DNA from: Bacillota bacterium | Lineage (GTDB): Bacteria; Bacillota_I; Bacilli_A; RFN20; CAG-826 | Length of the DNA: 6,309 nt | Reading direction: 5' to 3' | Assembly (NCBI GenBank): GCA_023422095.1 | Contig: JAEZSD010000086.1 | Coordinates: forward strand, 1 to 6,309 | Shown here: positions 1 through 6,197 of the stretch, piece by piece | Layout: each line of letters begins with the position of its first letter | Numbering within the stretch: the stretch's first letter is position 1 | Made by a program: the position numbers and the translations under genes | Notes under the pieces: model-generated | The model's database searches: none | Seen by the model: the letters and a program-made list of their open reading frames with translations, nothing else | What the model was told of the DNA's origin: nothing

Positions 1-77
1 TGGGGCGAGTAACAGGAGTCGCACCTGCCAATGTCTGGTTCACAGCCAGATGTGTTAACTGCTTCACCATACTCGCC
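1..77 (-). tRNA. tRNA-His (anticodon GTG), complete with encoded CCA
   Basis: On the minus strand the segment folds into a full cloverleaf. The anticodon stem TCTGG/CCAGA encloses the loop CTGTGAA, whose anticodon GTG reads histidine codons. The acceptor is eight base pairs, including the extra G-1 at position 77 paired with C73 at position 4, the identity element of tRNA-His. The 3' CCA is encoded at positions 3-1. The T stem is GCAGG/CCTGT with one G-U pair. The T loop is TGCGACT, with G at position 55 instead of the near-universal U. The D loop has A where G18 is expected. The gene stands alone in the window, with its own promoter just upstream. Confidence 0.95.
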
Positions 78-96
78 ATGGATGCTTACAGCGTTT

Positions 97-129
97 ATTA
101 TAATAGCAAGAAAGAGTTTACTTTGTAAA
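97..129 (-). promoter_or_regulatory. Promoter of tRNA-His
   Basis: Reading the minus strand, TTTACA (129-124) is followed after 18 nt by TATTAT (105-100), preceded by TG in the extended -10 arrangement. An overlapping TATAAT lies at 102-97 but would need a 21-nt spacer. Initiation would fall near 90-94, giving a leader of roughly 13-17 nt before the tRNA, which is normal for a stable-RNA promoter. Confidence 0.6.
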
Positions 130-200
130 GCAAAAAAGTGATTGCCATTTTTTCTTTTTACATTCTGTTTTACTCCGTATTTAAACTGACCGAGCTAGTC

Positions 201-229
201 AAGAAAAAAAGGAATCTATGATTCCTTTT
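201..229 (-). terminator. Intrinsic terminator after the aminopeptidase gene
   Basis: On the minus strand AAAAGGAATC and GATTCCTTTT form a stem of up to 10 bp around a 3-nt loop (stem 229-207), and the T run continues through 204. It starts 20 nt after the aminopeptidase stop codon. The plus strand also has a short T run after the stem, so it may work in both directions, but no plus-strand gene leads into it. Confidence 0.8.
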
Positions 230-248
230 ATTGATTGAAATTTAATGA

Positions 249-1610
249 CTATTTCAAGAAAGCGCGATAAGCAAGGTAGGCTTCGTAAAGGTCGACTTTG
301 CTAATGATTTCCATTGGTGCATGCATGTTGAGCACGGCGATACCGGCATCAATAACATTCATATTGTAGTTACCTAAAATGTAAGCAATCGTTCCTCCAC
401 CGCCTTGGTCGACTTTACCGAGCTCGGCTGTTTGCCACGCCACATTAGCTTCATCCATGATTTTACGGACTTCTGCGTAGTATTCAGGGTTAGCGTCGTT
501 AGAACCGCTCTTGCCACGCGAACCAGTGTATTTATTGAATACAATGCCTTCGCCAAAGTAAGCGCAGTTGCGTGGGTCATTTACTGAAGCATATAGAGGA
601 TCATAAGCTGCTGAGACGTCGCTTGATAGCATTTTACTATTTTCTAAAGCAACACGAGCAGTCCACATTGGATTCGCATCTTTCGATAAAGAAGCGAGCT
701 TAGCAATAACATTCTCAAAGAACAAGGATTGCGCACCAGTCGCTCCGACAGAGCCAATTTCTTCTTTATCAACTAAGATACAGCAAGAGGTATGTACTCC
801 TGCTTCGCTATCTAATAAGGCCATTAAAGAAGTGTAAGCACAGCTACGATCATCATGTCCGTAGCCAGCAATCATGCTCTTGTCTAGACCATAGTCACGA
901 GCTTTTCCAGCGGGGACAACTTCAATTTCTGCAGAGATGAAATCTTCTTCTTCAATTTGGTACTTTTCTTTTAATATGCGTAAGACATTAGCCTTTACAG
1001 GTTCTTTTTCTTTTTCGTCAACAGGAATACTCCCCAAGGAGATATCAAGATCTTCACCTTCAATGGCTTTGCCTAATGGTTTAGCTTGTTGGTCAGCAGA
1101 GAGATGAATTAATAAATCGGTAATGCCAACAACTGGATCATTTTCAGATTCTCCAATGTTAACTTCAACAATCGCACCATCCTTCTTGCAAATCACTCCG
1201 TGTAAAGCAAGTGGGACCGTGACCCATTGATATTTTTTTACTCCGCCATAATAGTGAGTGTCTCCGAGGGCAAAACCTTTGCTTTCGTAGACTGGGTTTT
1301 CTTTTAAATCAAGGCGAGGTGAGTCAATGTGAGCGCCAAGAATGCGTAATCCTTCGCTCAAAGGTTTTTCGCCAATAATGAAGGCGGCCACATTTTTATT
1401 TTTGTTTACAAAATAAATCTTGTCGCCCTTTTTCACGCTCTTAATTTTATCGGCTGAAACAAAGCCCTTTTTCTCTAATAAGTCAATTGCAAAACGAGTG
1501 ACGAGTCTCTCAGTCTTGCATTCGCTAAGAAAACGTTTGTAGTCATCAGCAAAATCAAAGACAACACTTTGATTACCATTGTATTTTTTCCAAGCATTTT
1601 TTCTATACAT
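249..1610 (-). CDS. apeA: M18-family aminopeptidase
   Basis: This is a cytosolic, dinuclear-zinc metallopeptidase that removes N-terminal residues from peptides, serving peptide turnover. The 453 aa give the usual length for bacterial ApeA-type M18 enzymes. The family landmarks appear in order: HIDSPRLD with H94; YYGGVKKYQW at 120-129; GYGHDDR with the bridging D253; DKEEIGS with catalytic E283 and zinc ligand E284; SSDVSAAYDP with D331; and NMHAPME with H430. All expected metal and catalytic positions are therefore present; the assignments follow by comparison with DNPEP and Ape1-type enzymes. There is no signal peptide or membrane segment. The ATG is supported by GGAGG eight nt upstream. 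The gene lies between two terminators, so it is probably transcribed alone. The symbol apeA rather than apeB rests on the YYGGxKKYxW block and on length. Confidence 0.93.
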   Translation of the reverse strand: MYRKNAWKKYNGNQSVVFDFADDYKRFLSECKTERLVTRFAIDLLEKKGFVSADKIKSVKKGDKIYFVNKNKNVAAFIIGEKPLSEGLRILGAHIDSPRLDLKENPVYESKGFALGDTHYYGGVKKYQWVTVPLALHGVICKKDGAIVEVNIGESENDPVVGITDLLIHLSADQQAKPLGKAIEGEDLDISLGSIPVDEKEKEPVKANVLRILKEKYQIEEEDFISAEIEVVPAGKARDYGLDKSMIAGYGHDDRSCAYTSLMALLDSEAGVHTSCCILVDKEEIGSVGATGAQSLFFENVIAKLASLSKDANPMWTARVALENSKMLSSDVSAAYDPLYASVNDPRNCAYFGEGIVFNKYTGSRGKSGSNDANPEYYAEVRKIMDEANVAWQTAELGKVDQGGGGTIAYILGNYNMNVIDAGIAVLNMHAPMEIISKVDLYEAYLAYRAFLK

Positions 1611-1637
1611 AATTAAGCCTCCGTAATTTTAAGTAAT

Positions 1638-1666
1638 ATTGTACTCTAATATATATTAAATTGATA
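1638..1666 (-). promoter_or_regulatory. Weak candidate promoter for the aminopeptidase gene
   Basis: On the minus strand TACAAT (1643-1638) makes a reasonable -10, but the hexamer 17 nt upstream, TATCAA, is a poor -35. The 115-nt spacer follows a terminator, so a promoter is expected here. The A/T-rich stretch also offers TATATT as an alternative -10. Confidence 0.28.
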
Positions 1667-1678
1667 GTAAAGTGCCAC

Positions 1679-1706
1679 AAAAAAAGAAGGAGACAAAGCT
1701 CCTTCT
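1679..1706 (-). terminator. Intrinsic terminator after the DbpA-domain gene
   Basis: On the minus strand AGAAGGAG (1706-1699) pairs with CTCCTTCT (1692-1685) around a 6-nt loop. It is followed directly by a run of seven T (1685-1679, the first of which belongs to the stem). It begins 20 nt after the TAA of the preceding gene and separates it from the aminopeptidase. Confidence 0.88.
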
Positions 1707-1725
1707 AATTTAATTAAGCAACGAC

Positions 1726-2196
1726 TTAGCGTGAAGAATTTTCTTTACGAACGCTGACTTCGACGCGAACATCACGGCTACCATATTTTTGGTTGTTAAT
1801 GCCGCTTAGAACATCATCAGTCTTTTCTTTGCCGACTTCGAAGAATGAGAAACGATCTTTGATGTAAACATCACGGAAGTCGCCTTCACTGATTTCGGAA
1901 GCATGCTTTGAAACAAACTTGATTAATTCATCGCGGGTTAAGCCATCGACACTGCCGATGTTGATGAAGAATCTTTGATTGTTTGGATTGCTTCTGAAGC
2001 TACGTCCACCTTCAGGACGTGGGCCACGTGGAGCAGCTGAGCTGCGTCTCATTTTGAAGAATACCGCGCATAAATCTTCATCGCTGGCGATAACTCCTTC
2101 TTCAGCTAATTCAGCCTTGACTTTGCCTAAGACTTCTTTTTCGTGTGATAAATCTTCAGCTAAAATCTCTTTGATTGTGTCTTTTAATGAACTCAT
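1726..2196 (-). CDS. Stand-alone DbpA-type RNA-binding domain protein (DEAD-box helicase tail)
   Basis: The 156-aa protein has three parts. Residues 1-50 are an acidic helical stretch ending DLCAVFFKMRR, resembling the helical extension that follows the helicase core in DeaD/CshA-type proteins. Residues 51-74 are a linker rich in Arg, Gly, Pro and Ser. Residues 75-148 match the DbpA/CsdA C-terminal RNA-recognition fold, with FFINIGSVDGLTRDEL, DVYIKDRFSFFEV and a final RDVRVEVS strand. No helicase motif (Walker A, DEAD, SAT) is present or can be found upstream. The ATG has an AAAGAGGT SD seven nt away, and a terminator follows, so this is a complete gene rather than a decayed fragment. By family logic it should bind structured RNA, perhaps rRNA, possibly helping a separate helicase. 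That role is inference. Confidence 0.8.
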   Translation of the reverse strand: MSSLKDTIKEILAEDLSHEKEVLGKVKAELAEEGVIASDEDLCAVFFKMRRSSAAPRGPRPEGGRSFRSNPNNQRFFINIGSVDGLTRDELIKFVSKHASEISEGDFRDVYIKDRFSFFEVGKEKTDDVLSGINNQKYGSRDVRVEVSVRKENSSR

Positions 2197-2285
2197 TTGT
2201 AATACCTCTTTCTTTGGATAAATGGTTGGTCCCGGCTATAATCTATTATCTTTTTAAATTTTTTCATGAATCATACCGATGGATT

Positions 2286-2328
2286 GGTGTTAGACAAACA
2301 CCGCTACTCACTTACGACTGATGAGTAG
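2286..2328 (-). ncRNA. Candidate structured leader: two adjacent hairpins upstream of the DbpA-domain gene
   Basis: On the minus strand CTACTCA (2328-2322) pairs with TGAGTAG (2310-2304) around an 11-nt loop. One nucleotide later GGTGTT (2302-2297) pairs with AACACC (2291-2286) around a 5-nt loop. A short outer pairing, CATAC/GTATG (2332-2328 with 2276-2272), could close both into a three-way arrangement, though it competes for one base. Neither hairpin is followed by a T run, so they are not terminators. They lie 90-130 nt upstream of the start codon, immediately after the predicted transcription start. I do not recognise a known riboswitch class. The strand is inferred from gene context. 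Confidence 0.4.
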
Positions 2329-2341
2329 TATGGTGGGAATT

Positions 2342-2370
2342 TTTCTAATTATTTAAAAATCATCTCACAA
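2342..2370 (-). promoter_or_regulatory. Candidate promoter for the DbpA-domain gene
   Basis: On the minus strand TTGTGA (2370-2365) and TAGAAA (2347-2342) are separated by 17 nt; each matches its consensus at four of six positions. Initiation would be near 2335, just before the two leader hairpins, leaving a leader of about 140 nt. No clear terminator of the upstream operon lies before it, so read-through may also contribute. Confidence 0.35.
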
Positions 2371-2381
2371 TGTAATACATT
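2369..2381. promoter_or_regulatory. 13-bp perfect dyad overlapping the putative -35, possible operator
   Basis: AATGTA and TACATT are exact inverted copies around a single central base. The dyad abuts and overlaps the proposed -35 hexamer (2365-2370) of the DbpA-domain gene, where a repressor would block RNA polymerase. The arms are A/T-rich and the surrounding sequence is too, so chance formation is possible. Confidence 0.3.
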
Positions 2382-2430
2382 ATCACATTAATCGAATAAA
2401 AACTATTTATATTTAAAAATTAGAAATTTC

Positions 2431-3627
2431 TTATTTAACGAGTTTCGCCAGACCGCTAAGAGAAGTTTCGCGATATCCTTCTTTTAAGTCTAAACCCGTG
2501 GAATACATAGTGGCTAGAGATTGGTCAAAAGTTACTTTTGAACAGTAGTCAGGTATAATTTTTGCTAAAGTAGCAGCATTGATTGCCTTTAAGGCAAAAA
2601 TTGCGCAACGTTCAATACATGGTATTTGAACATACCCCTCAATCGGATCGCATGTTAAGCCAAGAGAATGTTCCATAGCGATTTCAGCGGCTTGTTCAAT
2701 ATTATCGATTCCGATATCTTGAACATCGGCTAGCATAGCAGCTGCCATCGCACAAGCCACTCCAATTTCAGCTTGGCAACCGCATTCCGCGCCAGAAATA
2801 GAAGCATTGGTTTTTGAAATAATGCCAATCAAACCGGCAACTAGCAATCCTCGAACAATTTGATGACGAGAATAATTTTTCATTTTGAGATAAGTAATGG
2901 CTCCAGGAATGACACCAGCACTACCGCAGGTAGGGGCGATGACAATCAAACCACCAGAGGCATTTTCTTCAGCGACAGCAAAGGAGGCGATGGCTACATT
3001 CATATGAATATTGGTTTTGCCGTCTTTGGCTTGGCGCATATTCATAAACATTTCCCGAGCTTTTCGTTCAACTTTTAATGAGCCAGGAAGAACTCCAGTC
3101 GCAGATATTCCTCTTAATCGAGCATTTTCCATCGTCTGATAAACGTTATCTAAGTAAGGTAGAATATCTTCTCCTTCTCGCATGATGACATAATCTTCCA
3201 TGGAGATGTGATTTTTTTTGCAGAAGAGCATAACTTCTTTTAGATTATGTTCTGGATATACTTCTTGTCCGGTATAGTCGTAGGCATTATCTTTAGTAAC
3301 AATTGTCCCTCCTCCAATCGAAAGGATGGTTTCTTTTTCAATGCTTCCATCTTCCTTGGTGATTGTGAAAACCATCGTATTGGGGTGTTTCACTGGAGTT
3401 TCATAATCAAATATTATCTCATGAGGGACGAACTTCAATTCGTGATTAAGGGCAAAATCAGTCAAGTGACCTTTGCCAGTCAAAGCCAGAGATCCAAAGA
3501 GGGTGACAGAAATAAATTTGCAATCAAGGTATTTTTTTAAAATATATTGGGCGGCAAAAACAGGCCCCATGGTGTGGGAACTGCTTGGTCCATATCCAAC
3601 GACAAAGATTTCTTTGATTGATCTCAT
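2431..3627 (-). CDS. sdaA: L-serine dehydratase (L-serine ammonia-lyase), single-chain iron-sulfur type
   Basis: This enzyme converts L-serine to pyruvate and ammonia in the cytosol using an oxygen-sensitive [4Fe-4S] cluster. Residues 1-135 form the beta-type domain, including GPSSSHTMGP (13-22) and GSLALTGKGHLTD. Residues 145-395 form the alpha-type catalytic domain, with APTCGSAGVIPG (231-242), NASISGAECGCQAEIGVACAM, LTCDP and PCIER. Expected cluster cysteines are C284, C326 and C337. The 398 aa are about 55 shorter than E. coli SdaA. The protein ends GLAKLVK and lacks the C-terminal Cys-Asp tail whose cysteine is the fourth cluster ligand in the Legionella enzyme. It also carries extra cysteines (C282, C341) near the cluster region. 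It is the last gene of the operon: the ATG lies 4 nt after the esterase stop, so translation is probably coupled. TAGGTG or AAAGG inside the upstream gene serves as the SD. Confidence 0.93.
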   Translation of the reverse strand: MRSIKEIFVVGYGPSSSHTMGPVFAAQYILKKYLDCKFISVTLFGSLALTGKGHLTDFALNHELKFVPHEIIFDYETPVKHPNTMVFTITKEDGSIEKETILSIGGGTIVTKDNAYDYTGQEVYPEHNLKEVMLFCKKNHISMEDYVIMREGEDILPYLDNVYQTMENARLRGISATGVLPGSLKVERKAREMFMNMRQAKDGKTNIHMNVAIASFAVAEENASGGLIVIAPTCGSAGVIPGAITYLKMKNYSRHQIVRGLLVAGLIGIISKTNASISGAECGCQAEIGVACAMAAAMLADVQDIGIDNIEQAAEIAMEHSLGLTCDPIEGYVQIPCIERCAIFALKAINAATLAKIIPDYCSKVTFDQSLATMYSTGLDLKEGYRETSLSGLAKLVK

Positions 3628-3631
3628 ACAC

Positions 3632-4498
3632 CTATATCTTACCTTTATTATTAGGTTTGTCTAACCAGAATTGAATCGCATCGTTGAAATAGTGACTCCA
3701 GGCATCTTCGTGATGGGGCATTCTAGTGTCCACAATCAAGGCTAAACGACTTGGATCGTAACCAATTTTTTGAAAATAACGATGCATCGATATGGTGGGA
3801 GAAAAGAACTGTTTTTCAAATCCCATCGCTCCGGTGTAGAAGAAAATTTTTCCTTTCATGTTGATATGAGAAGAGTTTTGTTCTAGATAATTGATAAGTT
3901 GCTTGCGAGGATAGATTTGAAAAGCAGGAGAAAAAGAGAGACAAAAGGAAAAAACATCTGGATAGGTAATGTAGCCATTTAAGGCGAATAATCCGCCCAT
4001 AGATGACCCTCCAATCGCGGAGATTTCACTCGTTGAAAAGTAAGAATCCACTATCGGTTTAATTCTCTTCACTAAATAGGCCAAGAACTGATCTCCGTAG
4101 GGTTTCGAGTCTACCTTTCCTTCAATTGATTTTGAGACATTGCTATTAAAACTAATATTTGAAAAAGAATATTCTAGCATCCGATGGGTGGGATTTTTGG
4201 GACAATCTATTCCCACAATTATGAATGATGGATACCCCTTTTTAATAAGTTCATGCATTCTTAAATCCAATTTCCAATCCCCAAAAGCACTAGTATATTT
4301 GTCGACAAGATTTTGACCATCCGACATATATAAAACTGGATATTTATTTGATGGATTGTAGTCTTCAGGAATATAAAGACGGACCATTCTTTTCTTTTCA
4401 AAAGGTACATCAATTTTTACTTTGGCCACATAAACTTTCCCGTATCGAACCGTGGATGGCTTTGCTTCATAGAGAGAAAATGGATTAATTTTATTCAT
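3632..4498 (-). CDS. Esterase of the alpha/beta-hydrolase (esterase D/Fes-like) family
   Basis: The 288-aa protein fits the esterase PF00756 fold. A strand block MVRLYIPEDY (38-47) is followed by YPVLYMSDGQN, the nucleophile elbow GGSSMGG with S166 as probable nucleophile (163-169), and a C-terminal HHEDAWSHYF. There H262 lies five residues before W267, as the catalytic His does in Fes- and YbbA-type enzymes. The acid residue is not certain. There is no signal peptide, so the enzyme is probably cytosolic. Its substrate could be an ester or thioester, as with S-formylglutathione, acyl or siderophore esters; the sequence does not decide. Its ATG overlaps the end of the upstream kinase gene by 8 nt, and an AAGG-type SD lies inside that gene, pointing to coupled translation. 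The serine dehydratase start follows 4 nt after its TAG. Confidence 0.85.
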   Translation of the reverse strand: MNKINPFSLYEAKPSTVRYGKVYVAKVKIDVPFEKKRMVRLYIPEDYNPSNKYPVLYMSDGQNLVDKYTSAFGDWKLDLRMHELIKKGYPSFIIVGIDCPKNPTHRMLEYSFSNISFNSNVSKSIEGKVDSKPYGDQFLAYLVKRIKPIVDSYFSTSEISAIGGSSMGGLFALNGYITYPDVFSFCLSFSPAFQIYPRKQLINYLEQNSSHINMKGKIFFYTGAMGFEKQFFSPTISMHRYFQKIGYDPSRLALIVDTRMPHHEDAWSHYFNDAIQFWLDKPNNKGKI

Positions 4499-5051
4499 GG
4501 AAAAAGCCTTCTTTGAATAGTAGTTCTTTTACTTTTTTATATAATTCTCCCTCTAATAGGTTAGAGACATCAAAGGTCGAAAAAGACCATTCTTTAATAT
4601 CTTCCCGAGAAGAGATAACATAATTAGAAAAGGCTTGAAAATCATGATGTAAATTCATAATTAAATGTGCTTTGTGGCGAGTCGGAACTCGAGATAGGAA
4701 GCGATTGTAAAGAGTCTGTAAGTCTGCAGTTAGACATATAAAAATTGATTGATATTGATACTTTTCAATGAGTTTTTGCAGTCTTTTTATGTCCGGTGAG
4801 TGAAAATTGGCTTCTAGAATTAAGCCTAGCTCACATGTCATCGCTACCTCGCTTGTGTTAAACATAATATCCATCGCTAAATGACTAAGTTTGAGATTTT
4901 CTTCTCGAGACGAAAAGCCAATTTGATCGGCGAGACATTCTTTAATGACATCCTTTTTAAGACATTTAAAATGAGTGTCTTCTTTTATGCTATCAGCGAG
5001 AGTAGATTTTCCACTGGCAATGTCGCCAAGGATGACAATTATTTTTTTCAT
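4491..5051 (-). CDS. Small P-loop kinase or ATPase (AAA_33-like), function unknown
   Basis: The product is 186 aa from the chosen ATG. A Walker A motif, GDIASGKST, occupies residues 9-17 after a hydrophobic strand (MKKIIVILG). A helix with KKDVIKECLAD follows, then a Walker-B-like strand GLILEANFH, and a basic lid-like segment RFLSRVPTRHKAH. This order fits small-molecule kinases and zeta- or chloramphenicol-phosphotransferase-like proteins; the phosphate acceptor cannot be told. No antitoxin-sized partner is next to it, which argues against a zeta toxin. A TTG at 5093 would add 14 residues but would overlap the preceding gene. The ATG at 5051 starts exactly at the conserved strand and has AAAGAGG just upstream, though only 2 nt away. 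It sits 25 nt after the preceding gene and overlaps the esterase by 8 nt. Confidence 0.8.
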   Translation of the reverse strand: MKKIIVILGDIASGKSTLADSIKEDTHFKCLKKDVIKECLADQIGFSSREENLKLSHLAMDIMFNTSEVAMTCELGLILEANFHSPDIKRLQKLIEKYQYQSIFICLTADLQTLYNRFLSRVPTRHKAHLIMNLHHDFQAFSNYVISSREDIKEWSFSTFDVSNLLEGELYKKVKELLFKEGFFHE

Positions 5052-5076
5052 AACCTCTTTGTAGTAAGAAAATATT

Positions 5077-6051
5077 CTATTCAAAAATATCAAGAGCCAT
5101 TATTTTGTCGGCAAAGAAGAATTTACCAAAGATGTATTTATTACATGCTGATTCATTGAAAACGATGAGATTTCCATCCGCATCAAAATCTAAATCCTCC
5201 ATCATTGGAGGGGCTTGAATAACATCAGTTGGAGTATCTAAAACAAACAAAGGGGCACCGTATAATTCCTCTCCTGAATCACTGAGCTTAGATGAGTCAT
5301 AGATGAAAAAGCGAGATGAGGCTATTCCATAGGAAGTGGAAAGCACAATTGTACCATCATCGCTGATGGCGAACCCTTGAACTTGATCGCGAATTGATAT
5401 ATTGGCTATCGGAGTAACACTTCCGATTCCATCGTAATTAATATTAAAGGAAGAAATGCTGTATTGAGATACGATGGCGTTATTTTCGCCATAAGGGTGT
5501 TCGCAAACATAGTTATGTTTAACATCATGGAATTCACCGACATACAAGAATTGTTCGTTAGCAAATACAAACGAGGCATTATTGTTAACTTCATAGCCAA
5601 TTCCAATGTCAATTTGTCCGCTCGTATTATTGAGGACTTGGGTATCTAAATCTATGACATAGATATATCCACCATCCGCGATATAAACATTTGAGCCACT
5701 CGTAGCGACTCCGCCGACATGTCCAGTGAATGGATTGTCACCATCATATAAAGCAAGGGCTAAGACTCCTTCAACGCCTTCACCTACCGCATATAAGTAG
5801 GATCCTTTATTGCTGTAACTAGTTGTCAGATAAACATCTTCAGTATCCGAGTACGCTAATCCTTGAGGAGTTGTTCCGCTATTAATACCAGGAATCTGGG
5901 TTATTTCTTTGCTTATGCGAAAGTATTCACTGTAAATTGCGTACTTGGCAATATTACCCCCACCAACGATGAGAACAAATAAGCCTATTAGGGAACCAAA
6001 AATTCCAATTAATATTTTGGCCCAAAGTGGCAGTTTAATCTTTTTCTTCAT
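5077..6051 (-). CDS. Membrane-anchored, probably beta-propeller extracytoplasmic protein
   Basis: The 324-aa protein begins with a basic stretch (MKKKIKLPLW) and one hydrophobic segment at about 11-36, with no lipobox cysteine. It should be a type II-like anchored protein with its bulk outside the cell. The rest consists of beta-rich, loosely repeated units. Examples are TPQGLAYSDTEDVYLTTSYS, HVGGVATSGSNVYIADGGYIYVIDLD, QVQGFAISDDGTIVLSTSYG and MEDLDFDADGNLIVFNES, each with a glycine/aspartate turn followed by a strand. This is the look of a propeller such as the YncE or NHL-type folds. No catalytic motif is seen, so sensing, binding or scaffolding is possible. The ATG has an AAGAGGT SD about eight nt away. 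It is the first gene of the four-gene operon and the only one with an export signal. Confidence 0.7.
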   Translation of the reverse strand: MKKKIKLPLWAKILIGIFGSLIGLFVLIVGGGNIAKYAIYSEYFRISKEITQIPGINSGTTPQGLAYSDTEDVYLTTSYSNKGSYLYAVGEGVEGVLALALYDGDNPFTGHVGGVATSGSNVYIADGGYIYVIDLDTQVLNNTSGQIDIGIGYEVNNNASFVFANEQFLYVGEFHDVKHNYVCEHPYGENNAIVSQYSISSFNINYDGIGSVTPIANISIRDQVQGFAISDDGTIVLSTSYGIASSRFFIYDSSKLSDSGEELYGAPLFVLDTPTDVIQAPPMMEDLDFDADGNLIVFNESACNKYIFGKFFFADKIMALDIFE

Positions 6052-6095
6052 AATGAGTACCTCTTTTATTATTATCTATTCAATCATGACATAAA

Positions 6096-6124
6096 TCTAT
6101 AAAAAGGAAATGAAATCCAACTAA
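6096..6124 (-). promoter_or_regulatory. Low-confidence promoter of the four-gene operon
   Basis: On the minus strand TATAGA (6101-6096) is a plausible -10, with TTAGTT 17 nt upstream (6124-6119) as a weak -35. The -35 would lie inside an inverted repeat (6116-6133). The spacer is A/T-rich, so other hexamers fit nearly as well; the expectation of a promoter comes mainly from the operon start and the terminator upstream. Confidence 0.28.
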
Positions 6125-6133
6125 AAAGTTGGA
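6116..6133. repeat. Inverted repeat, 7-bp arms, possible operator or element end
   Basis: TCCAACT (6116-6122) and AGTTGGA (6127-6133) are perfect inverted copies around AAAA. No long T run follows on either strand within a few bases, so it is not a convincing terminator. It overlaps the weak -35 of the operon. Its arms differ at one position from those of the inverted repeat at 6198-6229. Confidence 0.5.
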
Positions 6134-6147
6134 CATTAATTTGCAAT

Positions 6148-6173
6148 AAAAAAAGCCAGAGGACGTTTCTGGC
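6148..6173 (-). terminator. Intrinsic terminator, minus strand, no gene visible in front of it
   Basis: On the minus strand GCCAGA (6173-6168) pairs with TCTGGC (6160-6155) around a 7-nt loop and is followed by seven T (6154-6148). On the plus strand the stem is followed by TCATTTTT, so weaker termination in that direction is possible. To its right there is no minus-strand gene inside the window, only the start of a plus-strand one. Confidence 0.75.
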
Positions 6174-6197
6174 TCATTTTTAAGGTTCTCTACTTTT

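Noticed and set aside
121..180. A/T-rich stretch with a possible AAAAAAGTG/CATTTTTTC stem
   Set aside because: The stem is almost all A-T with a G-U pair and has no convincing terminator or gene relation.
374..580. Second minus-strand frames inside the aminopeptidase gene and inside the propeller gene (5406-5612)
   Set aside because: They are out-of-frame readings of well-supported proteins, with no motif of their own.
405..587. Open frames on the plus strand inside the minus-strand genes (also 1979-2221, 2860-3078, 3247-3540, 3473-3664, 4881-5159, 5464-5649)
   Set aside because: They lie antisense to genes with clear family motifs, and their translations show no recognisable domain.
2318..2324. 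CTGATGA on the plus strand, resembling the hammerhead ribozyme core
   Set aside because: No GAAA partner with a plausible stem II follows, and the bases are part of a 7-bp hairpin.
2411..2430. Possible terminator after serine dehydratase (AGAAATTTCT then AATTTTT on the minus strand)
   Set aside because: The palindrome leaves hardly any loop and has a weak A-T stem. I see no dependable terminator there.
5052..5093. TTG start adding 14 residues to the kinase
   Set aside because: It would overlap the upstream gene, and the added residues precede the conserved first strand of the P-loop fold. ATG at 5051 has an AAAGAGG site, though close to it.
249..6051. Mycoplasma-type code with TGA read as tryptophan
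   Set aside because: All genes are full length without internal TGA, and the tryptophans I checked are TGG, so a standard code is enough.
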